This document shows, piece by piece, positions 1 through 11,480 of a stretch of 64,000 bases of DNA. The translations under genes were made by a program, and so were the position numbers. Under the pieces are notes generated by a model that ran no database searches, was not told where the DNA came from, and saw only the letters and a list, made by a program, of their open reading frames with translations. The stretch comes from Morella rubra (Eukaryota; Streptophyta; Magnoliopsida; Fagales; Myricaceae): assembly GCA_003952965.2 (NCBI GenBank), contig CM025853.1:29595641-29659640 (forward strand), written 5' to 3'. The number at the start of each line of letters is the position of its first letter. Within the stretch, counting starts at the first letter, position 1.

Positions 1-1801
1 AATTACAATAGTTTAATAACCAAAATTGACCTTCCAAGCTCTTATGACAAACATTATTTTGTGAAGTAGTTTGAGAGTCGAATTTCTATAGCTTGGTTAT
101 AGGAAAAACAAGTTTTTGGACTGTAATTAGATATTATAATTAATAAAACGATGTTTAAATATCTAAGGTTTGTCACCTTGGACTTTTAAATTTTGTTCTT
201 TTATGGGTGTTTAATACTAGAATCAACATGCCGTTGCGAAGTTCAAATAGCAAAAAAGTTGCTTGGCGCTTAACAAATTTCCCGAGATGTTTCTGAAAAA
301 AAAAACAATTTACCGGCATTTTGCATCGAAGTACTTTTTTTGTTATATGAAAATAAAATATCATAAATCTTTGCTGTATTTTACGAAATCAGGGATATTT
401 CGATAAACTTCTTGTTGTATTGAGACTTTAATATTCTTTTACGAATTATCAAAAGGGCAAAAAGGGTGGTGTGTGGATAATATTTAGATAATGAATGTGT
501 ATCATTGTAGTAAAGGAGGGGGGTAACATAATTACTCCAGAAATGAAAGCCACCTCGAAGGGCTGTCTGAGATGTGGTGTAGAATTGCTCTATGACAGCG
601 TTTGGTCCGCTTGCGTCAAAGGCTTTGCTTTTGTATATAATATTGGCAGTATAGTGTCCCGCTAAACTAAAAGCCTCTGTGTGGTAAGGAAATACTTGAA
701 TTATAGTGCAATTTTACTTCCAGTCCAACAAAAAGCAAACAGAAATCCTTTACTCAGAGACTAACAGCATTGCCGATTAGGAGGAAGTAAGTCATCTGAT
801 GTATATGCCGTGCGTGCTAGCAGATTAACCTAGAGCAAGCCAAATGTCCACAAAACCCAATCTAATGCCTCAGAGGAACATTGTAATTTCGCACACAGAG
901 ACATATAGTGTAGGATACCAATAATCACACTCTCTCTCACAAGAGTTACGAGGTTAAGCAAATATAGAAGAGAGGATTGCTCAAAGTAGTATCATAATCA
1001 ATGACAAATTGTAGCGCTCACAAGCGATGAGACCATTTCGTACAGTGACTAGTTTTGCCTGTCCATCTCAGGCAAACTTGGGAGGTGTTTTTCTGAAGTA
1101 CGGAAAACAAAAGGGCAATCATGTCTTTGAAAGCTTCACACAAAGAATCCGATCATAAACTCAATTTATGGAAGCAGAATGAGGTTTGGCTGGTCCTATG
1201 AATGCCGGTAAGGAAACTTTCCAGATAATCTCGAGCTGAAGTGTCACGGGTCCTATGAAGTGAAGCTTTTTGGGTGAACTAGCGTAACTCCGTAATAGAT
1301 GAGGTATAGAAGGAGCTTGGAAGAAAATCCACACATCATGCACCAGCAGTATGATTGGGTCAAGAAAATATATACACAATCCGTGAAACCCGCAGTCATG
1401 GGTGGCTTTGAGTGTTCAGGGGGGGACATTAACAAAAAGCTCCCCTCCAAGGCAATACGCGCTTTTGGATTGCAACTTCAACGCCAGTTGACTCCATCAG
1501 CCATGAACACAACATCCCTTCTCTTGCATCAAACAGGCCAAGTTCCAAACTTTCTGGGAGACAAATTGATCTTGACATGCACGAAAGTTAGTCTAGAACC
1601 TTGTGAATCACACTCATTAGGGACTAAATGAATTTTCCCCGGAGTCAGATAAAATTTATTCACACTATCTGAATCAAGGGAGAAGACATTAGCTCCAGAG
1701 CCTTAGCATCTTTCGAAAATGAGACATAAGAATTCCCTCGTTGAGAGAAAACAGTTAGTAGCATGGTTAGTGGCGTACTCAGTATAGACGACGCAATAGT
1801 A
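1..1801. other. 3' flank of the IDM1-like gene, no gene seen
   Basis: This is AT-rich DNA downstream of the chromatin gene, which is on the minus strand, so its 3' UTR should lie in the right-hand part. Short ORFs exist on both strands (for example 1299-1631 +) but have no recognisable domain, no supporting splice structure and ordinary non-coding composition. I see nothing else I can support. Confidence 0.5.
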
Positions 1802-4800
1802 TCAAACAGTACCAGATTCTGTCTTCCTTCTATGTTCATTGGTCTCAGGATTGAGATCAGATACATGTAATGCACCTTTTTTCTCACATGCAACTTGAAT
1901 ATTCGAATCAGTTTCAAATTGCACCGCACGCTCAGCAGGATCATTTTGAGTAGAATCAGAGACATCTAGATTTCCATTGATCTCATTGGTGGTGTTCTCT
2001 GCAGAAATCTCCCCCAAAGAAGGAACAGGCTCAAGATGGTCCATGTTAATGTTTTCTTCATGGGCTTCATCTACATCACTCCCTCTCAAAGATCCAGCAT
2101 CTTCCACAACAGGGGACTCCATTGCTGCTTTATTTTCCAGTTCAGGAGCATTATGAACCACATCAGAGGAGGACATACATTCCCTGCCAGATGCAGACTG
2201 AGCTGACTTGTCCTCCAAATGAGAGTCAGAACACATAATATTTTCAACTGAGAAAATAATTTTATCTTCATGAGAAGCATCTAATGAACTACCCATCAAT
2301 GAAGAATCATTTGACACAACCAGGCATTGGAAAGAAGATTGCATACTATCTTTGACTGGAAAATCCAGCACTGGTTCATTTTCTGTCTCTGGTGCATCAT
2401 GGCTTCCATGAGGTGAAGACTCACATTTCTTATCAGATGCAGACTCAGCTAACTCATCCTCAGAACGAGAGTCTGAAAAACTAGTCCGCTTAGTCAAAAC
2501 TGCAATCTTATGAGAAGCATCTAAAGAACTCGAATCTACAACTGCAACATCATCAGTTATCTCATCGGCACAAGGCAAACTGGCATCCACATATCCACAA
2601 GGATCATGCCCAGATGCTGAATCCACACCAGATTTATTATCTGCAGAATCATTAGCACAATCCGAACCAGCATCATCAGACCCATGCAGATCATGCCCAG
2701 TGGAGGAATCCTTATCAGATTTGTTACCCGAACTCGTAGCTTCAATTTCATCGGTTACCTCCTTAGCAGGATCTGAACCAGCATTGTCACTCCCATGAGA
2801 GTCATGCCCAACTGAAGAATTCAATTAGATTTACTCTCGACCTCAGGCTTAGTAAGATGCTTGCTTTCACACTCCTTTTGCTTTACGCCTATTGGAAAGA
2901 AACAAATACAAACTGAAACAATGAGCCATTGATACATAGATAAACAGAAAGATATTAAAAACCATAACCAATACCTATGCTGGGAGTCATATTCCCCTCG
3001 ATATTTTCTCGCTCCAGTAGCAGCTTCTGTAACATATCTGTACCAGGGAAGACCAACATATTCATCGATCTCATTTCTTGCTTGAGTGATTCCTCAAGAG
3101 GCGTGAAACCAAAAACCACAGTCCATGTATGCATGAGTTCGCCAATTGCAGGGATAATCAGTTTCGCTACCTTGACAGAGCTGAGAGCCTTCAAATGGAA
3201 GAGATACAGGACGAGTCAACAGCATGTACAAAAAGCAAGCAGGTAAGAAAAATAAAAATAAAGATGCAATAGGTTGAATCCTTTTTCCATCGAGTGAAAT
3301 CACCAAGGACAAAGTTATTGTATCTTACTGATTCAATAGCGCATAAAAGCCGGCGGCACATCCCTTGACGCCTGTATATATGGCGAGTTCCAATGAATGG
3401 CATCTCTGCTAACTTTGTCCCATGGAACCTAACCAGGCAGCAGACACCATAGTCGTAAGGATTGCAATCCATATATTCAAGTGAAGTCATATAAATCTCA
3501 AGACTCGCCAAACAGGAACTCCTCTCTCACACCAGAACCTAACTAGGCAGTGAAAAGATAATGGTGAGGTTTTAATTGCATGCTAATCTGCAAACAGGCA
3601 CACCTTTTTTTTTTTTTTTTTATAAGTAAGGCAAATTTTATTGAAAAAAGAAGAATAGAAAGAAACAGTACAAAGGACTATACTGAGACCCCTAAACCAT
3701 ACAAGCTAAAAAACTACGAAAATTCGGATAATCCGAAAAGGGAGAACCCAACACTGAGTTTGCCCACAAAAATAAAGACTGTAACAACTTTCCCCTCCAC
3801 ACACTCCAAAGACAAGGCCACACCCTCGAAAGCAAACGGGCACACATTTAAACAAAGATACCAAAAAATCTGATTTATACAAAGTCATGCATCATAGGGG
3901 AAGTTGGATAATTAACATGAGAAATGTGCTCCTTGAGCACATCATACCAACTATCAGAAACAGTTAGTACCCACATTACAATCAATGACCCAGAAAGCTT
4001 CAATTAGGAGAGAGAAGAAAAATAGTGAACTTGAACCTGATAATCTGCTAAGCAGGAAAATAAAACTTTCAAAGAAAAGATCTCTTGAACAAGATATTCA
4101 TAAGAATGCGATTGAAGAGCTCCCTGGTCATAAAAGGAGCAGAAGACATGCTTCTTTACAGTAGGAACATTATCAGTAACCAAGGAAGATATTAATGGTA
4201 CCTGAGAGATGCTGCAGAAATTATTTCATCACCCCTCTCCAAAATAGCAGTGTAGAAGCCACTATAGTTTAGCCGATTGAAGTTTGATCTGAGAAAAAAA
4301 TAGAGAAAACTACTTAACAGCAGAGAAATGGAATACAAGTAACAGATCTTATTTTGCCTAAATATACCAGAGAAGTACGAGTAGTAAAAAAGTCACTCAT
4401 GGAAATCTATTCCGAAACATTGGTAAATATTAAACAATCCAAAATTCAGATGACCAGTCTTCAAAGACAAACAACGGCTGAAAACTATCATTCGGAATTT
4501 CAATTAACTAAAAGTAAATTCGATAGAGGCGTATGTATGCATATAAAGCTTTCACTCTAGAAAGAGCAAAAATTTGAGTATGATTTGTACATTTCCCTGA
4601 CTGCATAACGGTGCATGCTGCAACATGCGAAATAATCTAGTTGAAATCATAGGCTAAAAGCAAAAGAACATCAAAATATAATAAGAGATCATTGTTAAAA
4701 TAAAAAATAATAAGAGATCATTATTAAATGGGAGAACCATTAAACCTACTTAAAATTAACATACTTAAGATACGTTAAACAAGTCAAGAATCACCAAAAG

Positions 4801-7800
4801 AAAAAAGAAAATGAGAAAGAAAATCTTTTGAGCAAACCTAGCAGTTACTTGACCTAGGGTTTGCCAAAGACTAAAAAGCTTGTAACAGAAATCCTAGATC
4901 CAAAGTTTGTATCGGTCATTAAGATCGTATATTCAAATTAGCCAAAAGCAATACATGTCTCCTTCAGTCCTAATAAGTAGTAAAGACTACTGGTGCAGGC
5001 AAGAGCACCAACTTAGGATGAGTATACTACATTTGTTGGAGAAAGAAAAATTGTTTTACCTCAAGTGTAAAATATAACTTACCCACAATTATAAAGAACA
5101 TTATGTATTAAGTTAATCCCACTCCTCCTGTCAACAATTGGCAAAAAGCATTCATCCATAACAGTCAGTGCAACAGCTAGCTTGGAATTGCATTCCACTC
5201 TTTGAGGAAGCCCTCTAAGAGATGTATCTGAGTCTTCATCTGTTCTATGAATAAGAGACCAAGAAAACCCTGCTTCCAGTTCATGTTTGACTCCAAGATA
5301 CTTCTGCAAATGTTCAAAGAGCTGTAGAAGCAACAAGAATTCAACAAACTGCCTTCAGATACAACACAGGAAAGTTTATACATAAGGAGATATTTCTAGG
5401 CACTTGCAGGTTAGAAGGGAGAAAAACACAGAAAACTCCTGCACCATATGTCATTAGAATACACTCTTCACAATGTTATATGATCACTGCTTTTCTATTT
5501 AATCCTCTGTGGATCTTGCGAGCAAACAAGAGTACCATATTCTAGATTTAAAGTGCTCTCGTGCAATATGACTTCAGCCTTCAGTCTTCATAATGGGGCG
5601 CAGTCACGTCATAATAAGGGACTATGCACAACCCCGTAAACAACTCAACACACTTCTAAAACTATTGTACGAAACTAAGAAGAATAAACACAGGAAGTCT
5701 GAAAATAAAAGATACCTCTTTTCTTGATTTTCAGGATTTCTTAAGTTTCTTTGTTTGTATGATGTAATTTCTGTCAGTACAATCTTTGTACTGCTCTTTC
5801 TCTTTTTTCTTTAATAAAACTTCCTTTAAACTTATAAATAAAAAAAATAAAAGATACCTCTTTACAGGTTTGCCCGCAAAAAGTAGGGATTAAGCTATTT
5901 GGATCAACAAGAGTAGCATCCATCGCCGGAATGCAGGATTGATGATCTACAAACGAGAAATTTCAACCCAAAATCAATGTCACCGTGATAATAAAACAAG
6001 AAAAGAAAAGCATAAAATCAACTTCAAAACAGATGAAGAAAAAAGATTACTACATTTCTTCTCACACAAACTGCAGTTGAGAAGTGCATTGGCCAATGTA
6101 TCATTTCCAGAAGCGACACTCCCACTGACAATCCCACAGAATTTGCATGTACAATTTGGACAGTGCCAATCACCAGGTGGAAGCATCTGTAACAATAAGA
6201 AAGATACAACTTCCTTGATTACATCATCCTGAAAGCTATCAACTCGAACAAAGGCACCGCTGTCTCATAGTTTAACTGATCATGCACTTGCAGCATAGTT
6301 GTATGATATTGTGATAAGTTTGCTATTTAATTATTTGAAGAACAGTTCACCGAACATTGGGATTCAGAATCAAAGCCTTTGGTGAACAATTTCAAATCTC
6401 AACACTAAGAAAATATTTTGAAAGTCTCTGCTGCCTTTCCTTTAAGAATAAACTCAGTTTGGTAAAAGTTATGCCCCACAAATGAACCGCAAGAAGAGCA
6501 CAAGAACTCTAAATCAAACACAAAGAAAAAAATAAATAATACCAGCAGAGTCACAAAAGGAACCACATGGTAGTGTAAATGCAATGAAATAAAGTACTAA
6601 TACCCGTATATCCAAGCAACTCTGATGAAATGTAGATGGACAACCATCACAACAAATCAAATCCCCACCATCTCCACAGATGGCACAAGTGTCATCATTT
6701 GGATCATCTCCATCAGTATCGATAGACTGGAACTCAATTCGTTCAGACTCTTCTTGTTTATTCCACGCCTCTATCTGGCACTGCAGAAGAGAAACCCCAG
6801 AGTCCAGATAAATGTGTTGAAATGGCTGGCGTAATTTGCTCCCTGCATGAATCTCAAACTTCGAAACAGTAAGTATTTTACTACAGCAGCCACAGTGAAT
6901 GCCATCCCGTGTAATCCAACCCTCCAGCATTACTCGAGTCCGCCGACGGTTCATATACTGCACCTTTTGGCTTAATCCCACAGTACCAGAGTCGACCAGC
7001 CAGGAAAGCAAAGTTCGTTTTCCAGTATATGGAACAAAACCATCGGCTTCTGAGTTTTGACCCTTGTTTGAACTACGAACCAACAAAGTACATCTTCCAA
7101 GTTTTCTACTTTTTCTTCCATGTGGCATTCGAGGATTGGAAACAGAGTTTGGCTTTTCAGTGCTAACAGGCATATAAGTAGAATTCTGATACTTTGAGCT
7201 GACACTGGCAGAACCATTTTCAGTCATTCTATTCTTCACTGACTTACCACTCTGCTTAATGAAGGAGCTTAGTTTCTCTTCCTGGCTGAAACTGTCCATG
7301 CTTTCCACATCGTGCTTCTGCTTCGTATTTGCAGTTCTCTTCGGAGCAGCTTCTCTCATTGACACTATCACTGCGATCTCTTTGCTCTCTTTTTCATTTC
7401 TTTCTCAAGTTTCTTCCGAGTTTTCCTAGTTAATTGGCTAAGTATCTCATCTGATATAGGAGTAAAAGAAGACTCATCCAGAATGGGTTTAGCCTCAGCA
7501 TCCTCGTCTTTCAATTCCTTTTGAAGTGCATCATAGGCCTTAATGATTGACCAGTATGCTGTTCCTGAGCGGTTAATGTACACTGCATCCAGATAGTCTC
7601 TATTCCTCCTAGGCCTATAATCTATTGTCCAGCCAGCACTGAGAAGCATCTCTCTAATCCGTTCACGCAGTTTTTGCTTCTCTGTGCCACTTCCACGCCT
7701 AACTTTACCTTCTTTGATGATAGCAGGTGGGATCTTCTCACATGGGGGAGTCTTTTCCTCTTGACAACGTATCTTCTTCATTGAACTACGAGCTCCCACC

Positions 7801-8843
7801 TTCTTTGATCTTAGCTTCAATGATGCATCACTGCTCTCTGAATCGGAGTCGCTGCCCTTACTATTCTTACTTGATAACGACTTCTGCAAAGCCATCTGAC
7901 TCTTCTCTGGCCGGAAAACTAAACCTGGTTTCTCAGTAAGTCTTTTGTCCAAGTATGATGAAGAATGAATTACCGCATTCCTCTTAGAAATATCTGTAAT
8001 CCTTGAACCCTTTCTGCTTTCCTCACCTTTGTGGTGATCAAAACTTTCCAGAAGCCCCCCCAACTTCTTCTTCTTGTTTACCATCACCTTCAGCACACCA
8101 TTTTTCCCCTGAACTCTAATGGGTGCATCGGAATGATGACCTGTAAATTTCTCTCTTAAAAAAGACAGAGGTAGCTGAGATCCATCCCTATTCATCTTAA
8201 CCCTACTATTACCAACATTATCTCCCAAATTCAAGCCACTTGTGTGGTCAAAATATAAATTCTTTCTCTTGCCAGCACTGTGTCTACTCGGCCCGGTTTC
8301 ATATTCCCCCTCAATACCACTCTGAGCCACGTCCCTTGATCCGGGAAACTTCCTTCCCCCAACTTCAACTCCACTGTCATCAAATCGTTTCCTCCTCATC
8401 CTTTCCCCATCAACCCCATCATACTCATCAAAATCAAAGACATCCAACTTACCTATCTTTCTTTCGCTCTCATCAAAACCAGTCCTACCAATCATAGCCT
8501 CCTCAAAATGCCTCATATGCTCCAACCTATTCCTCTTTCTACCAATCCTCCTCTCATCGACAATACCCTTTTCAAAAGCAGATAAACCATTACAGACCCT
8601 TGTTGTTTCAGGCCCAACCCTTCTACGAGGCACTGGCAAAAGCTCGTCGCTTGAGCCTGAATCGCTCAGAACCAACCTCATCCTCTTATTCTCCTTCTTT
8701 GACTCGAAAACCTTCGGAGAACTCGCCGAACCGACTCCACCCACCCCATCCGCACTTTTCTTTCGAACAATTAAACAACCTGAAGAATTTCTATTCTTCA
8801 CCACCAACCCCGAAGGGCCACCAGATCTCAAACCCTCTTCCAT
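1802..8843 (-). CDS. PHD-finger and GNAT-domain chromatin protein, IDM1-like, eight coding exons, with two apparent frameshifts
   Basis: Exons by GT-AG signals and matching phase: 8843-6604, 6186-6054, 5946-5858, 5321-5083, 4288-4202, 3428-3329, 3188-2975, 2888-1802. The start [12 protein letters not shown] opens a basic, Ser-rich N-terminus. Then come a Tify/TPL-binding-like segment (around [20 protein letters not shown]), a C4HC3 PHD finger ([21 protein letters not shown] ... PGDWHCPNC, split by intron 1), a second Cys pair (CSLCEKKYHQSC), and a GNAT fold over exons 4-7 with the acetyl-CoA loop RRQGMCRRL. The C-tail is acidic and repetitive. Family knowledge: Arabidopsis IDM1 and relatives are nuclear readers/acetyltransferases in DNA-demethylation and transcriptional control; the specific role here is inferred. 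Oddities: reading is lost by one base near 7374-7410 and again near 2818-2830. The exons sum to 4,189 nt, two short of 1,397 codons, so both look like one-base losses. Either the allele is broken or the sequence has errors. Confidence 0.85.
2099..2824 (-). repeat. Two sets of internal protein repeats in the acidic C-tail of the IDM1-like gene
   Basis: Three short units share the pattern KS-x-x-DSS-x-GHD followed by GSD and AGSD (about 2824-2584). Next are two units of roughly 62 residues, about 2530-2345 and 2290-2099. Each opens SSLDASH and carries a D-S-R/H-x-E-D motif, then an SAS(D/G) segment and a NAPE/DAPE-x-EN motif. The composition is Ser/Asp/Glu-rich and probably disordered. I do not know a function for this tail. 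The repeats also act as an internal ruler showing that one base is missing near 2818-2830. Confidence 0.7.
3590..3846 (-). mobile_element. Retroposon 3' end (LINE- or SINE-like), intronic
   Basis: On the minus strand this ends in an 18-base A tract (3605-3622) preceded by a plant LINE-type 3' end (CAATAAAATTTGCCTTACTTATA). Imperfect 15-bp direct repeats, gcaaacaggcacacc at 3590 and gcaaacgggcacaca at 3832, look like an aged target-site duplication with two mismatches. It lies in intron 5 of the IDM1-like gene, in the same sense as that gene. Family assignment beyond a poly(A) retroposon is uncertain. Confidence 0.5.
5702..5863 (+). mobile_element. 5'-truncated LINE (L1-type) tail with 20-bp target-site duplication
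   Basis: About 120 bp is flanked by identical 20-bp repeats, aaaataaaagatacctcttt at 5702-5721 and 5844-5863. The body ends ttctttaataaaacttcc, then an A-rich tail, as in the 3' ends of plant L1 elements. It lies antisense in the IDM1-like gene. The right-hand repeat contains the last six bases of exon 3 and its GT donor, so the insertion duplicated a 5' splice site. Confidence 0.8.
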
Positions 8844-9952
8844 CTACATCAAATACGTCCTAAACCGCGGAAGTTCCCTTCAAGATGATACCGAATTTAT
8901 CGATAGAAACCCTAATTCTCTCAACGAAAATCCAGAACCAAAGCTACCAGATCTGAGGCAAACTAATCCAAATGCTCTTAATCTGTTAGACAACAATGAA
9001 AACCTCACCAGGCTCGTCAAAAGCTTTCGGAATCTCACCTCTTTCTGGAAAGAACTAGGATTCCTTCACCGGCAATTCACTGCTGGCTAAGTACGAGCAG
9101 TGACGTCATTCTCCGGCGAAAAAAGCGAATAGGTGGGAGAGAGAGAGAGCGAGAGAGATTAAGGATTTGGATTGTACTGGAACTTAATGGAATTAAAAAC
9201 CAAACCATTACACTCTCTATATATTTTGTTTATTCTTTATATTTCTTTATTACAACATTTTAGCCCACAAATTTTTAACGTTTTTAATGTATAAATTTCT
9301 TATAGGTACGTTTTAATGAAACTCTCTACTTGTTTGAGTTTCTCTCCTTTTTTTTTTTATCCATTCCCCCCTGTTTTCCTTTCCCTCCAAATCTGCGAAT
9401 TCGGGGCTCGGCAGGACTGTTAACGAACGGACTATATTGTTCCACATCGGATACATCGCTGGCGTTGAGGCTTACGTGGCAAGATCAAGGTGGTGTGAAC
9501 GAGGTAGGTATCTGTTTTGACAGTTTGGCCGTACCGCTACTGCGTATTTTGATTCATCTCCTTCTTTCTTTTTGTTAGACACGTATTGATTCTTCCTAGC
9601 TAACGAGGAATATACTCTGCACGCGCGGAACAAAGCAAGTGAAGGTGGAGGTTTGGATTGGACAATCATATCTGGCATGGATTTGGGGAAGGAGAAGAGT
9701 GAGAGAGGCTCTTCCTCTGGGCTTGTTCCCCGTGATGCGCCCAGATTCTATTTGGGCCTATACTGTTTTGGGTAAAAACTAGGTTTTTTTTTTTTTTTTT
9801 TTATGCCTCTTAGATAGTAAGATTTACCACCAACCCCAAGATGCTTCTTTTGCTTTCACCGTTGTGTGTCTGACAGATTGCCTCGAGAGCGCTCCGTACG
9901 GTGGGTCCTCCGTTCTGTTTTCTCTGTACCATTTTTGCCGAAGCTTCCCAAA
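8844..9952. promoter_or_regulatory. Upstream region of the IDM1-like gene
   Basis: This should contain the 5' UTR and promoter of the minus-strand chromatin gene. A GA-rich stretch at about 9137-9160 (CT-rich on the gene's own strand) is typical of plant 5' leaders. The rest is T-rich intergenic DNA with no ORF I can support. No transcription start or TATA box can be assigned with confidence. Confidence 0.35.
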
Positions 9953-11209
9953 TAACCAAAAGGCTTAGAGGTACTTGAAAGTTGCGAATTAACCCTTAAG
10001 GTAAAATTTTTAATAAATACATCTTTAATGTAGAGTTTAAGTTAAATTGAAGTGCTTTTATTTATTTCTCGTTAATGTTCATTATTGATAAATTTTAAAA
10101 TTCATGTCATAACGAATTAGAAAGTGCCACGTGTCCTAATTAAAATGTTCATGCCACATCTACTCAAGTGTCTGTAATGGGGAGAACGACGTCATCCCAT
10201 TAAGTTGTTTTTCTTTTTTTTTAAGGCTAAATTACTTCGTACGTCCCTAGAGTTTGACCTTTTCTCAGTTTGGTCTTCAAGGTTCGATTTTTCCTAAAAA
10301 TATCCTGGGGTGAGGACCCATTACCAAATCGATCATGCCGTCAATTCATTGGATAGAAAATACACACGTGGCTGACGACTTACACGTGAGAATTGACAAC
10401 TCGATTAAAAAAAAATTCTGCCCAATCGCAATGTGACACGTGGCAGCAAAATAAATAAAAATAAAAATCTAAAATTATTAAAATAAATATATTATAAAAA
10501 CATAATTATTTAAAAAAAAAAAACTGGATCAGGGACCCCGATCCTTTCCAAGTGGAGGCCCCCTCCACCAGCTGTTGGGGGAGTTTGGTCGCCCAGTTCT
10601 AAGCGGGCGGTGGAGGGGGCCTCCTTCGGAAAGGATCGGGGTCCCCGATCCCCTTTTTTTTAAATAATTATGTTTTTTTAATAATTTTAGATTTATTTTT
10701 TTATTTATTTTGCTGCCACGTCACATTGCGATTAGGCAACTTTTTTTTTTTAATCGAGCTGTCAATTCCCACGTGTAAGCCGTTAGCCACGTGTGCATTT
10801 CTATCCAATGAGTTGATGGCAGGATCAATTTGGTAATGGGTCCTCACCCAAGGGATATTTTTAGAAAAATTGAACCCTGAGGACCAAACTGGAAAAATGT
10901 CAAACCTTAGGGACGTACGGAGAAATTTAGCCTTTTTTTTAACCAGGCGCGATGAGCTAGCAAATACCTATCGTAGATGTGGTGTGGATGTTTTAATTGG
11001 GCAAGTGACGCTTTCTAATTCTTTATGACGTGGATTTTAAAGTCCTGTCAGCAATGGCCGTTATTAGGGCTGACGGAAAATGGAAAGAAGGGCCTCGATT
11101 TAACTTAAACTCTACCTCAGGGGTGTATTTGTTAAAAACGTTACCTCATGAGCTCATTAGCAACCTTCGTATACCTCAAGGTCCTAAATACAATTAAGCC
11201 TAACCAAAA
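9953..11209. mobile_element. Outer foldback MITE, Mutator-like, 9-bp target-site duplication
   Basis: The element body is 9962-11200, bounded by GGCTTA...TAAGCC and flanked by perfect 9-bp repeats taaccaaaa at 9953-9961 and 11201-11209. The two arms (about 9962-10200 and 10950-11200) are long diverged inverted repeats; shared blocks include tagagtttaagttaaat and gaattagaaag on opposite strands. A 9-bp duplication with long inverted arms and no coding capacity fits a Mutator-type foldback element. It is older than the element inserted in its centre, because its arms are more diverged. Confidence 0.8.
10215..10942. mobile_element. Inner foldback MITE nested in the outer one
   Basis: The body is 10225-10932, starting GGCTAAATT and ending AATTTAGCC, flanked by ttttttttaa at 10215-10224 and 10933-10942. 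The arms pair along nearly their whole length around a GC-rich centre (about 10526-10653, cggggacc/ggtccccg type pairing). The arms are less diverged than those of the outer element, so it is younger. The arms carry five CACGTG hexamers, several in ACGTGGC or GCCACGTG context. No transposase is encoded, so it would depend on one supplied elsewhere. Confidence 0.8.
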
Positions 11210-11300
11210 TAATAATAAGAAAAAGAGCTTCTGAAAGGCCCAACTACGCACAAGCCCAGCATTTGACAACCCAACTACGCACAGGCCCATCTTCAGAATC

Positions 11301-11467
11301 TCACTTCTTCTTCCCGGCCTCGGCAGCATCACTAGCCAGACAAACAGAGAGTTTGAAATGTAGTTGAATTCCCAAGGTGAGTAACCATTACCTTCTTCAC
11401 GCCTCGGATCTTTCTTGGCCCCGTTTTTCCTTTCCTTTACCTGCTTCCTTGACTTCTCCACCTTGGT
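11301..11467 (-). pseudogene. RPS24: Ribosomal protein eS24 (RPS24) C-terminal gene fragment
   Basis: Minus strand 11467-11392 encodes TKVEKSRKQVKERKNGAKK, close to the C-terminus of plant eS24 (TKIEKSRKQIKERKNRAKK). One extra A in the AAGAAAGATCC stretch shifts the frame; the other frame then gives the conserved IRGVKK. A donor (GTAATGG) follows, then a short intron and a terminal exon, 11331-11301, encoding DAAEAGKKK-stop. Upstream exons are absent. Because the intron is kept, this is a captured piece of genomic DNA rather than a processed cDNA copy. It begins about 100 bp from the end of the outer foldback element. Confidence 0.75.
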
Positions 11468-11480
11468 ATATAGTCCATTC

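Noticed and set aside
1299-1631. 110-codon plus-strand ORF opposite the 3' flank of the IDM1-like gene
   Set aside because: Composition and lack of any recognisable motif suggest chance; it lies in probable 3' UTR of the minus-strand gene.
1660-1965. 101-codon minus-strand ORF overlapping the end of the IDM1-like gene
   Set aside because: Shadow frame of the real last exon.
6514-6603. Continuation of the PHD exon past the Cys-Leu-Asp-Ile-Arg segment
   Set aside because: The reading becomes non-homologous; a donor at 6603 joined to the acceptor before 6186 restores the PHD finger.
9420-9490. ttccacatcgg-type sequence reminiscent of retroelement ends
   Set aside because: Too short, with no paired terminal repeat or other element part nearby.
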